Shown piece by piece: positions 10,035 to 18,052 of a stretch of 64,000 nucleotides of DNA. This stretch comes from an uncultured Sphingomonadaceae bacterium (GTDB lineage Bacteria > Pseudomonadota > Alphaproteobacteria > Sphingomonadales > Sphingomonadaceae): positions 62,001 through 126,000 of the forward strand of contig CANMFX010000003.1 in assembly GCA_947497315.1 (NCBI GenBank), given 5' to 3'. Positions within the stretch are counted from its first letter, which is position 1. The number at the start of each line of letters is the position of its first letter. The notes beneath the pieces were generated by a model. That model saw only the letters and a program-made list of their open reading frames with translations, did not search any database and was not told where the DNA came from. The position numbers and the translations under genes were made by a program.

Positions 10035-10427
10035 TTGACGGATACCGAAAACTCAAAAGGGCAGCCGGATGTTTTCCCCGCTGCCCTTTTTGGACTCTGT
10101 CCCCATTGCGGTCAGAAAACCCTGTTTCGCAGTGTGACTGCGTTTGCGGACAAGTGCCGCGCCTGTGGGCTGGATTACGACAAATATAATGTTGGCGATG
10201 GCCCGGCCGCCTTTTTGACATTGATTGTCGGCGGGGTGGTGCTGGCGCTGGCATTGATCGTGGAGCTCAATTACTATCCACCGATGTGGCTTCATGTGTT
10301 GTTGTGGGTCCCGCTCACAATCGCTGCTGTTGTTGGTGCTCTGAGAATATCCAAGGGAGTATTGCTGATTTTGGAACATCGCAATCAGGCTCGTGAGGGC
10401 AGTATCGATGACGGTGTTGAGAAATGA
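10035..10427 (+). CDS. DUF983 zinc-ribbon membrane protein
   Basis: This 130-residue protein has two CxxC pairs (CPHCG and CRACG) about 20 residues apart, forming a probable zinc ribbon. Two hydrophobic helices follow (about 58-78 and 84-105). This is the DUF983 family, often found in alphaproteobacterial cox operons; its function is not established. TTG at 10035 is the only standard start between the in-frame ctaE stop (9999-10001) and the conserved Cys region. It overlaps the SURF1 gene by ATGA at 10424-10427. Confidence 0.85.
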   Translation: MTDTENSKGQPDVFPAALFGLCPHCGQKTLFRSVTAFADKCRACGLDYDKYNVGDGPAAFLTLIVGGVVLALALIVELNYYPPMWLHVLLWVPLTIAAVVGALRISKGVLLILEHRNQAREGSIDDGVEK

Positions 10428-11014
10428 GAGGGCTACCAATCATAGGCACGGGCCTGATGCTAGCCGCAGTGGCTACAATGGTGGGGCTAGGCATTTGGCA
10501 GTTGCAACGCGCTGAGTGGAAAAACAGCCTGCTGGCAAGTTATGAAGCGGCGCGTGATAAACCCGCCATTAGCTATCCCGCGGTTCCTGTTGAAGATGAT
10601 CCATCCTATTTTCGCCGATCATCGGTAAACTGCCTGGAGGTGCTCGATTGGCGAGCGATTAGCGGCCGCAATGCCAATGGTCAGGCGGGCTGGGCCCATA
10701 TCGCGCATTGCAGAACATCGGGAGGTGAGGGACCCGGCGCGCATATTGTCGCTGGCTGGTCCAAATCACCCGAGGATCCCGAATGGACAGGCGGCCTGGT
10801 TGACGGCATTGTCGCGCCGGATAGCCAATATATGGTGCGCCTTGTTGCCAGCGAGCCGGTGGCTGGATTACAAAAAAGCCAGGAGCCTTCAACGGACGAC
10901 GTTCCCAACAATCATATGGCCTATGCGGTTCAATGGTTTCTGTTCGCCGGGATAGCGCTGGTCATCTATTTTCTGGCTCTCAGAGGGCGCAACAAGGCCG
11001 CCAGCCAAGCTTAA
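10424..11014 (+). CDS. SURF1 family cytochrome oxidase assembly protein
   Basis: This inner-membrane protein is needed for efficient heme a insertion into cytochrome oxidase. An N-terminal helix is followed by the signature GLGIWQLQRAEWK. A periplasmic domain carries a SURF1-like GWSKSPEDPEW segment, and a C-terminal helix follows NHMAYAVQWF, the typical SURF1 ending. At 196 residues it is shorter than the roughly 230-250 usual for the family, mainly in the middle domain. It is the last oxidase-related gene before thrC. Confidence 0.9.
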   Translation: MRGLPIIGTGLMLAAVATMVGLGIWQLQRAEWKNSLLASYEAARDKPAISYPAVPVEDDPSYFRRSSVNCLEVLDWRAISGRNANGQAGWAHIAHCRTSGGEGPGAHIVAGWSKSPEDPEWTGGLVDGIVAPDSQYMVRLVASEPVAGLQKSQEPSTDDVPNNHMAYAVQWFLFAGIALVIYFLALRGRNKAASQA

Positions 11015-11056
11015 AACTTGCCCTTGGCGAATGAGGCCGCTAACCCGCTGGCCATC

Positions 11057-12460
11057 ATGGAATATATCTCAACCCGCGGCGGTGCACAGCCGCTGAATTT
11101 CGAACAGGTAACGCTTGCTGGTCTGGCTGGTGACGGCGGCCTTTATGTGCCGACCCATTGGCCCAAGCTGACTGAAGCGGAAATTGCCGACATGGCCGCG
11201 CAGCCTTATTCGGAAATTGCCGTTCGCGTGATGCGGCCGTTCATCGGCGATGTGCTGACCGAGGAGGAACTACGCGATCTGTGTGAAAAGGCATATGGCC
11301 GTTTCGCGCACAAAGCCGTGACACCTTTGGTACAACTGGATGGCCAGCATTGGCTGCTGGAACTGTTCCACGGGCCAACATTGGCATTCAAGGATGTGGC
11401 GCTGCAATTGCTCGGGCTGTTGTTCGAGACTTTCCTGGCCCGGCAGGACAGGCATCTGACAGTTGTGGGGGCAACATCGGGTGACACCGGATCGGCGGCT
11501 ATTGATGCGCTGGCCGGACGGGAAAAGGTCGATATCTTCATGCTCCATCCCGATGGACGCATATCGGATGTGCAGCGGCGTCAAATGACGACCGTGCTGG
11601 CACCCAATGTTCACAATATCGCCATTGACGGCAGCTTCGATGATGCACAGGCCATGGTGAAGCGCATGTTTGCCGATACCGAGGTAACAGACCGGTTCGC
11701 CATTTCTGCGGTGAACTCGATCAACTGGGCGCGGCTGATGGCCCAGATTGTCTATTATTTCTATGCGGCCTCGCAATTGGGAGCACCGCACCGCAAAGTC
11801 GCATTCTCTGTACCGACGGGCAACTTTGGCGATGTATTTGCCGGTTACGTGGCCGCCCAAATGGGGTTGCCAGTGGAACGGCTGATAGTCGCCACCAACG
11901 TGAATGACATTCTTCACCGCGCCTTGAGTGCGGGTGACTATTCTGCCGGAACAGTAACGCCAACAGCTGCGCCATCGATGGATATTCAGATCAGCAGCAA
12001 TTTTGAACGGTTATTGTTCGACCTTGAAGGTCGTGACGGTGCCAAAACAGCGGCCCGGATGAAAGCGTTTGAAGAGACGCGGGACATGCAGATTGACCCG
12101 GATATGCGGGCCAAGGCGGCAGCGCTCTTCACCAGCCAAAGAGTAGATCCGGATAGCATGACCCTGGCGATGAGCAAGGCGCAGGAAGAGGCGGGGCAGG
12201 TGATTGATCCGCATACGGCAATCGGTCTGGCGGCAGCACGGGCGAGCGACATTGATCCATCGGTGCCGGTTGTGACATTGGCCACCGCGCATCCTGCAAA
12301 GTTTCGCGAAGCGGTGGAGCGGGCCACCGGCACGCGCCCGATCTTGCCGCGCCGGATTGGCGATCTGTTTGACCGGGAAGAGGCATGCGACAAACTGCCG
12401 GGAGACTATGACGCGGTTAAGGCATTTGTAACCGGCAAAGCAATGCCTGCCGATGGTTGA
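11057..12460 (+). CDS. thrC: Threonine synthase
   Basis: This PLP enzyme converts O-phosphohomoserine to threonine. The N-terminus MEYISTRGG and the PLP lysine Lys112 in LAFKDVALQ are diagnostic, followed by the phosphate-binding ATSGDTGSAA. The 467-residue length fits the long (yeast/E. coli-type) class. I chose ATG 11057 because it matches the family start; an in-frame TTG at 11018 lies only 3 bp after the SURF1 gene and would add 13 residues. The last 8 bp overlap the next gene. Confidence 0.95.
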   Translation: MEYISTRGGAQPLNFEQVTLAGLAGDGGLYVPTHWPKLTEAEIADMAAQPYSEIAVRVMRPFIGDVLTEEELRDLCEKAYGRFAHKAVTPLVQLDGQHWLLELFHGPTLAFKDVALQLLGLLFETFLARQDRHLTVVGATSGDTGSAAIDALAGREKVDIFMLHPDGRISDVQRRQMTTVLAPNVHNIAIDGSFDDAQAMVKRMFADTEVTDRFAISAVNSINWARLMAQIVYYFYAASQLGAPHRKVAFSVPTGNFGDVFAGYVAAQMGLPVERLIVATNVNDILHRALSAGDYSAGTVTPTAAPSMDIQISSNFERLLFDLEGRDGAKTAARMKAFEETRDMQIDPDMRAKAAALFTSQRVDPDSMTLAMSKAQEEAGQVIDPHTAIGLAAARASDIDPSVPVVTLATAHPAKFREAVERATGTRPILPRRIGDLFDREEACDKLPGDYDAVKAFVTGKAMPADG

Positions 12461-13337
12461 GGCGGCGTCAAAGCCCGGTGTGATGATCAGCGATCCGCGC
12501 AGCGACTATGCGCTGATCGATAGTGGCCATGGCCGCAAGCTGGAACGCTATGGCGATTACCGGTTCATTCGCCCGGAACCACAGGCAATGTGGTCGCCTG
12601 CGCAGGATGAATGGCAGGCGGATGGCGAGTTTATTCCGGCTTCGGATGATGATGGCGGCGGGCGCTGGCATTTCAATCGACCTGTGCCGAAGGAAGGATG
12701 GCCGCTGACTTGGGAAGAGGTCACCTTTACGGCTCAATGTACTCCCTTTCGTCATCTCGCCTATTTCCCGGATATGGATCCGGTATGGCGCTGGATCCGG
12801 TCCAATCTGGAAGGCGTTGAGGAAGCGCAAGCGCTCAATCTCTTTGGCTATACCGGTGTCGGCACGCTGGCTCTGTCCGCCGCAGGCGCAAAGCTGGTTC
12901 ATGTTGATGCGTCCAAGAAATCGGTGTCAGCGGCGCGGGATAATGCGGCTCTCTCTGGCATGTCGGAGCGTCCGGTGCGCTGGATTATTGATGATGCGGC
13001 GAAATTTGCCGCAAGAGAAGTGCGGCGCGAGCGACGCTATGACGCGATCCTGCTCGACCCACCCAAATATGGCCGCGGGCCGGATGGTGAAATCTGGCGG
13101 CTCGAGGAACATTTAGCTCCGCTGATTGAGAGCTGCGGGCAGTTGCTGGATGAGAATAGCAAGTGCTTGTTCCTGACCGTCTACGCGGTACGTATGTCCG
13201 CTCTGGCGCTCGGCTCGCTCCTTGAAGAGAAGCTGGCCCATCTGGGCGGCACGATAGAGGTCGGCGACCTTGCGGTAAGGGAAGAAGCACGCGGTCTGCT
13301 GTTGCCGACGGCCATCTATGCGAGATGGTCTAAATAG
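12453..13337 (+). CDS. Class I SAM-dependent methyltransferase, probably acting on RNA
   Basis: The 294-residue protein has a Rossmann methyltransferase core with the SAM loop LNLFGYTGVGTLALSAAG, an acidic ribose-binding strand (VHVDASKKS) and the catalytic-type motif LLDPPKYGRG. This pattern matches the C-terminal domain of RlmI/RlmK-like rRNA methyltransferases (the Methyltrans_SAM family). A PUA domain, common in RlmI, is not apparent; the first 80 residues are acidic and Trp-rich. The target base cannot be inferred. The gene overlaps thrC by 8 bp. Confidence 0.8.
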   Translation: MVEAASKPGVMISDPRSDYALIDSGHGRKLERYGDYRFIRPEPQAMWSPAQDEWQADGEFIPASDDDGGGRWHFNRPVPKEGWPLTWEEVTFTAQCTPFRHLAYFPDMDPVWRWIRSNLEGVEEAQALNLFGYTGVGTLALSAAGAKLVHVDASKKSVSAARDNAALSGMSERPVRWIIDDAAKFAAREVRRERRYDAILLDPPKYGRGPDGEIWRLEEHLAPLIESCGQLLDENSKCLFLTVYAVRMSALALGSLLEEKLAHLGGTIEVGDLAVREEARGLLLPTAIYARWSK

Positions 13338-13416
13338 AGACTCTGAACAGGTCGCCAGATGGAACAAAGCGGCTGCATGGCTTGCCAATAGGGCTGCAAC
13401 ATGGTGAAGACATATT

Positions 13417-13788
13417 ATGACAGATACACTTACATTAGAGGTCAATGATCTGGAGGTCGATGTCCTGACCGGCATCTATTCCGAAGAGACCCATTTGCCG
13501 CAACCTTTGCGTATTTCCATCGCGGCAGACCTGAAAATTCAGGAACGCTATGAAGCGGACACACCGCTGGAAAGCTCCAAAAACTATATGGACCTGAAGG
13601 ACGCCGCCACGACCGCCTTGCCGGAAGGCGTACATTTCAAGCTGATTGAAGCGGTGGCGGATCATATCATCGAAACCCTGTTTATGCAGGATGAAAGCGT
13701 GTTGCGGGTTACCGTGAAAATAGTAAAATTGCTGATCTCTGAAAAGGGAGAAGCAATCGGGATCACTTTGTCCCGCGCGCGTAAATGA
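13417..13788 (+). CDS. folB: Dihydroneopterin aldolase-like protein
   Basis: This is predicted to cleave dihydroneopterin to hydroxymethyl-dihydropterin in folate synthesis. The 123-residue size, the N-terminal VDVLTGIYSEE, and the central NYMDLKDA followed by the HFKLIEAVADHI helix match the FolB family. In that helix the Glu corresponds to the pterin-binding Glu. It overlaps a short-chain dehydrogenase by ATGA at 13785-13788, which supports a pterin pathway role for both. Confidence 0.85.
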   Translation: MTDTLTLEVNDLEVDVLTGIYSEETHLPQPLRISIAADLKIQERYEADTPLESSKNYMDLKDAATTALPEGVHFKLIEAVADHIIETLFMQDESVLRVTVKIVKLLISEKGEAIGITLSRARK

Positions 13789-14558
13789 GTGACAGCGCGG
13801 TGAAGTTGGCACTGGTCACTGGCGGTGTTCGCCGTCTGGGCGCCCATATTGCGGCTGAGCTCGCGGATGCGGGCTATGCGCTTGCGCTTCATGGCCATAG
13901 CGATGCAAAACCGGATGACGGGCTTAAGAAATCACTTGAACGCAATGATACCCGCTGGGAAGGCTTTGTTGCGGATTTTAGCGATGATGGTGCGGCGGCC
14001 GGGTTACTGGGCACTGTCGGTGAGAAATTCGGGCGGATGCCGGATTTGCTGGTAAACAATGCATCCCTGTTTGAATATGACGATGCCAGCAGCCTGAACG
14101 GTCAATCTCTTGAAAGCCACATGAAGATCAACATGATGGCGCCAACCATGCTGACCACCTTGCTGGCACGCCAAGTGCCAGAGGGAGAGCGGGCGGCGGT
14201 TGTCAATATTGTCGATCAACGTGTTCGCAATCCCAATGGCGATCAGCTGAGCTATACATTGTCAAAACAGGCTTTGGCCGAATCTGTGCGAAGTCTGGCA
14301 GTCGCCTGTGCTGACAAATTGCGTGTAAATGGTGTGGCTCCCGGGTTGACCTTGGAGACTGAGGATTATAGCGAAGACCAGATGGACCGCTTGGCGACCA
14401 ATATGCCCTTGCAACGGCTTTCCTCACCCGATGACATTGCTGCGGCAGTGCGTTATCTGGCCGGGGCGGGCAGTGTTACAGGTCAGATATTGTTTGTCGA
14501 CGGCGGTGCGCATATGAAAAGTTTTGATCGCGATTTCATGTTCATGGAGCATCGTTAA
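13785..14558 (+). CDS. SDR oxidoreductase, probable pteridine reductase type
   Basis: This 257-residue classical short-chain dehydrogenase has the cofactor motif TGGVRRLGAHIA, NNAS after the fourth strand, and a YTLSK catalytic Tyr-Lys pair. The TGGxRRLG form, the LALHGHSD segment and the NNASLFE loop resemble FolM and pteridine reductase PTR1, which reduce dihydropterins with NADPH. Coupling to folB by a 4-bp overlap fits that reading. A generic SDR function remains possible. Confidence 0.75.
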   Translation: MSDSAVKLALVTGGVRRLGAHIAAELADAGYALALHGHSDAKPDDGLKKSLERNDTRWEGFVADFSDDGAAAGLLGTVGEKFGRMPDLLVNNASLFEYDDASSLNGQSLESHMKINMMAPTMLTTLLARQVPEGERAAVVNIVDQRVRNPNGDQLSYTLSKQALAESVRSLAVACADKLRVNGVAPGLTLETEDYSEDQMDRLATNMPLQRLSSPDDIAAAVRYLAGAGSVTGQILFVDGGAHMKSFDRDFMFMEHR

Positions 14559-14672
14559 GTCCCCAGTTAACACTCTACTCATCGATAAATACCTTACATG
14601 GCGGGGATCTGTCCCCACCCTGCCGTGCGGGCTTTCAGCTAAAATGGGGGACTTATTAGTGAAAGGACCATT

Positions 14673-15230
14673 GTGCGTAATATTTCTAAATTCCTCCTGG
14701 CTAGTGCAGCCTCCATTTCTCTAGTTGCTTGCGGCGAGCAGGCTGCGGAACCCGAAGAGGTCGCGGTAGTGGAACCTGCAGAACCGACCGATATTGTTGG
14801 TGTTGCACAAAATAAATCAGACCTGTCGACCCTGGTAGTGGCGATGACGGCCGCTGAATTGGGCAAAACCCTTTCCGGAGAAGGCCCGTTCACGGTGTTC
14901 GCGCCAACCAACGAAGCCTTTAACAAGGTTGATCCGGCAGAGTTGAGCGCTTTGCTATCCCCCGAAAAGAAAGACGATCTTGCAGCTTTGCTCAACTATC
15001 ATGTCATTTCCGGCAAGATGACCGCGGCCGATGTGACCAAGGCTATTGCAGACGGTGATGGCACCGCAACATTGACCACGGTTCAGGGCGCGAAGCTGAA
15101 AGCGCATCTGGAAGGTCAGAAAGTCATTCTGGAAGACGCAACGGGCGGCAAATCAACCGTCACTCTGGCTGATGTTGATGCGACCAATGGCGTTATTCAC
15201 GCGATCGATACGGTTGTGATGCCCGGTTAA
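14673..15230 (+). CDS. Fasciclin-domain lipoprotein
   Basis: The N-terminus is a lipoprotein signal with lipobox LVAC, giving Cys20 as the lipid-modified residue. An acidic linker follows, then a single fasciclin (FAS1) domain from about residue 45 to the end. It shows the typical TVFAPTNEAF, LLNYHVISG and GVIHAIDTVVMP segments. FAS1 domains mediate adhesion or protein contacts; the ligand here is unknown. The start is GTG at 14673, preceded by AAAGGA. The gene is followed by a strong terminator. Confidence 0.88.
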   Translation: MRNISKFLLASAASISLVACGEQAAEPEEVAVVEPAEPTDIVGVAQNKSDLSTLVVAMTAAELGKTLSGEGPFTVFAPTNEAFNKVDPAELSALLSPEKKDDLAALLNYHVISGKMTAADVTKAIADGDGTATLTTVQGAKLKAHLEGQKVILEDATGGKSTVTLADVDATNGVIHAIDTVVMPG

Positions 15231-15254
15231 GACCAAACCGAACAAGTCTTGAAA

Positions 15255-15284
15255 GGCCTCGCCCTGCGGCGGGGCCTTTTTTGT
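15255..15284 (+). terminator. Rho-independent terminator after the fasciclin gene
   Basis: A GC-rich stem pairs GGCCTCGCC with GGCGGGGCC (one G-U pair) around a four-base loop and is followed by a run of six T. It starts 24 bp after the stop codon. Confidence 0.85.
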
Positions 15285-15335
15285 TGGCTTTGACAGGATT
15301 TTTGATAGGCTGTCTTGTGAAGAAGGAGCCGATAA

Positions 15336-15743
15336 ATGGCACAATATTGGTTGATGAAATCAGAGCCCGATGAATATGGTTGGGATGACCTGATCGCGGA
15401 AAAAGAAGGCACCTGGGACGGCGTTAAAAATGCGCAAGCCAGCAACAATATGAAAAAGATGAAGATCGGGGATCAGGTCTTTTTCTATCACTCGCGCCAG
15501 GGGCTGGAAATTGTCGGGATCATGGAAGTCAGCGAAGAGCAATTCCCCGATCCGTTTGACGATACGGGCCGCTGGATTGCGGTAAAGGTGAAGCCGGTTC
15601 GCAAGCTGGACAAAGCCGTGCCGTTGAAAGAAATGAAACAAAACCCGAAGCTGGTCAATTTGGCGATCATTCGTCAGACGCGCCTGTCGGTGGCACCCGT
15701 GACCGAGGCGGAATGGGATGCCATATTGGCGATGGCGACCTGA
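15336..15743 (+). CDS. EVE domain-containing protein
   Basis: The entire 135-residue protein is a single EVE domain, related to PUA and YTH folds that bind modified nucleobases. Diagnostic segments are the N-terminal YWLMKSEPDEY, WDGVKNAQASNNM and the DQVFFYHS strand. Such proteins are conserved housekeeping factors of unknown exact role, possibly reading modified RNA or DNA bases. A strong GAAGGAG ribosome-binding site supports the start. It is transcribed separately from the fasciclin gene because of the terminator between them. Confidence 0.9.
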   Translation: MAQYWLMKSEPDEYGWDDLIAEKEGTWDGVKNAQASNNMKKMKIGDQVFFYHSRQGLEIVGIMEVSEEQFPDPFDDTGRWIAVKVKPVRKLDKAVPLKEMKQNPKLVNLAIIRQTRLSVAPVTEAEWDAILAMAT

Positions 15744-15807
15744 GTCATTGCGGGCAAGATAGCGCGGACGCAATTTGAAGCCGACGCCAAATTTTCGTCC
15801 AAAAATC

Positions 15808-16311
15808 CTAGTCCTTTGGTTTGATCCGGCTTGCTGGAACAATAAACTCCAGCCGCAACCCTGATGGTTCACGGATCATCATATGGGTTGTGGGGCCGTC
15901 GCCCAGAAATTCCGGTGCAAATTCAACGACCACATCTTCATGCGCAACAAATTTGCGATGCAGATCATGCAGGGTTGGCAAGTCGCGCACAGTGATCGCC
16001 ATATGATGCAGGCCGACATTATTCTTGCGGTCAAAAGAGACAGCTTTGGCCGGGTCAGTGACCTGCCACAGGGTCACAAACATTTTTCCGTTGGTGACAA
16101 ATTTTGCGGGATATTCCGGACGCCCGCCCGCCGGTTTCCATCCCAGCGTGTCGACAAAGAAGGACGCCGTATCGTCGAGCTTCGTCACAGCAAAACCGAT
16201 ATGATTGAGGTCGAGTGTTGCAGCTTCTTCCTGTGAAGCGGCTTCGGTCTGAGCCAGAGCAGGGGATGCCAGCAACATACCAGCGATCAGCAACGGCGAA
16301 AGAGATTTCAT
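15808..16311 (-). CDS. Exported VOC (glyoxalase/dioxygenase fold) protein
   Basis: A Sec signal peptide (residues 1 to about 20, ending in SPALAQ) precedes a vicinal-oxygen-chelate domain. Candidate metal ligands are the His in LNHIGFAV, the His pair in GLHHMAITV and the Glu in LRLEFIVP. Export of a VOC protein is uncommon, and its substrate is unknown. I chose ATG 16311 because AAAGGAATT lies upstream; an ATG 21 bp further up includes that site in its coding sequence. It follows the ThDP enzyme gene on the same strand. Confidence 0.8.
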   Translation of the reverse strand: MKSLSPLLIAGMLLASPALAQTEAASQEEAATLDLNHIGFAVTKLDDTASFFVDTLGWKPAGGRPEYPAKFVTNGKMFVTLWQVTDPAKAVSFDRKNNVGLHHMAITVRDLPTLHDLHRKFVAHEDVVVEFAPEFLGDGPTTHMMIREPSGLRLEFIVPASRIKPKD

Positions 16312-16391
16312 TTTATGAATTCCTTTGATCAAATATCAGAACGCTAACGGGCCATATTCGCTTTTGCAGCAGCCATTGTTACAACCGGCTT

Positions 16392-18041
16392 CTATTTGTT
16401 TCGCAGTCCGCTGACCGTGGCACCGGCGGCGGTCAGAAATTCCACATCGGTCTTCAGATGCAGCAGGCGCAGGCCTTTATGCTGCATGGCCTGTTCCAGA
16501 GCCGGGGCAAATTGGTCGGTACTCTCGACCGTCGCGCTCCATCCGCCATAGGCTTTCGCGAGCATTGCAAAATCCGGGTTTTGCAGGGATGTGGCGGACA
16601 GCCTTGCGGGATATTCGCGCTCCTGGTGCAGGCGAATGGTACCGAAGCTGCCGTTGTCGATGACCAGCACAAGCAGGTTGGCATCATATTGGACCGCTGT
16701 CGCCAGTTCCTGACCGTTCATCATGAAATCACCGTCGCCTGCAATCACCACTGAGACACGCTCCGGGAAGCGAAGGGCTGCCGTGATTGAGGCTGGCACA
16801 CCATAGCCCATCGCGCCGGATGTCGGCGCAAGCTGGCTCGGAAAGTCGCCATAGGTCCAGTAACGATGCCACCAACCGGAGAAATTTCCCGCGCCGTTGC
16901 AGATGATCGCGTCGGCAGGCAGCATGTCCTGCATCGCCGCAACGCAGGGCCCGAGATCCAGCTTCGCATCGGTTGGTTTCACCGCTGTCCATTGTTGATA
17001 GTCGGCATGGGCAGCCTTGCCAGCGTCGAAGCTGAGGAGGTCGTCGTCCCATAATGCGGCTTGTTCGGCAAATTCGTGCATCTCTGCGCAAATCGGCAGA
17101 TCGATGCGATAGACATGGTTTAGCTCGTCCGGGTCGGGGTGGATGTGGACGAGTGTCTGGTCGGGATGATCCGGCGTGATCAGCGTGTAGCCATCGGTGG
17201 TTGCCTCGCCGAGTCGCGCGCCGACAGCGATCACAAGATCGGCGGCCTTGACCCGCTCGACCAGTTTGGGATTGGGGCCATAGCCGAGATTGCCGGCATA
17301 GACCGGGCTGGTATTGGGAAAATTATCCTGCCGCCGGAATGCGCAGGCGACCGGAAGGCCAATCCTTTCGGCATATTGGGCGAAATTTTCGCGCGCGCTG
17401 GCGCACCAGCCGGCCCCGCCGATAATCGCAATCGGGTCGGTCGCATCGCGCAGCAAATCGGTGAGCGTCGTCATCGCATTGGCGCACATTGGCTGTACCG
17501 GTGCGACCACTTTTGGTCGGTCGAGTGTTTCGACAACATCGCGCAGCATATCTTCGGGCAGGCTCAGCACCACCGGACCGGGGCGCCCGGAACAGGCCGT
17601 GTCAAAGGCTCGCGCAATATATTCGGGGATACGCGCGGCATTGTCGATCCGCGCCGCCCATTTGGCGAGCGGAGTGAACATCGCTGTGAAATCCACTTCC
17701 TGAAAGCCTTCGCGGTCACGGTCGTCGCGCGCGACGTCGCCGATAAAGAGAATCATCGGTGTGCTGTCCTGCATCGCCGTATGGACGCCGATGCTGGCAT
17801 TGGTCGCACCGGGACCGCGCGTCACAAAGGCGATGCCTGGGCTTCCGGTCAGCTTGCCATCGGCTTCGGCCATGAAGGCGGCGCTGCCATCCTGACGGGT
17901 CGAGACAGTTTCGATGGTGCCGCAATCATGCAGCGCGTCGAGAACGGAAAGGAAGCTCTCACCAGGTACGGTGAAAATGCGATCAGTCCCCTGGATCACC
18001 AGTTGATCGACCAAAACCTGCGCGCCGGTACGTTTTATCAT
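16392..18041 (-). CDS. Thiamine diphosphate-dependent enzyme (acetolactate synthase-like)
   Basis: This 549-residue protein has the three-domain layout of the acetolactate synthase/benzoylformate decarboxylase superfamily: a Pyr domain, a central domain, and a PP domain with the ThDP/Mg motif GDGDFMMNG followed by DNGSFG. The substrate is not evident. The usual cofactor-activating Glu in a RHE-type motif reads Asp51 in STRQDGSAAF, an unusual change. The start is ATG 18041, which has AGGACG 7 bases upstream; a TTG at 18056 contains that site. It lies 11 bp after the aldehyde dehydrogenase gene, so the two probably form an operon. Confidence 0.85.
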   Translation of the reverse strand: MIKRTGAQVLVDQLVIQGTDRIFTVPGESFLSVLDALHDCGTIETVSTRQDGSAAFMAEADGKLTGSPGIAFVTRGPGATNASIGVHTAMQDSTPMILFIGDVARDDRDREGFQEVDFTAMFTPLAKWAARIDNAARIPEYIARAFDTACSGRPGPVVLSLPEDMLRDVVETLDRPKVVAPVQPMCANAMTTLTDLLRDATDPIAIIGGAGWCASARENFAQYAERIGLPVACAFRRQDNFPNTSPVYAGNLGYGPNPKLVERVKAADLVIAVGARLGEATTDGYTLITPDHPDQTLVHIHPDPDELNHVYRIDLPICAEMHEFAEQAALWDDDLLSFDAGKAAHADYQQWTAVKPTDAKLDLGPCVAAMQDMLPADAIICNGAGNFSGWWHRYWTYGDFPSQLAPTSGAMGYGVPASITAALRFPERVSVVIAGDGDFMMNGQELATAVQYDANLLVLVIDNGSFGTIRLHQEREYPARLSATSLQNPDFAMLAKAYGGWSATVESTDQFAPALEQAMQHKGLRLLHLKTDVEFLTAAGATVSGLRNK

Positions 18042-18052
18042 GTTGCTCGTCC

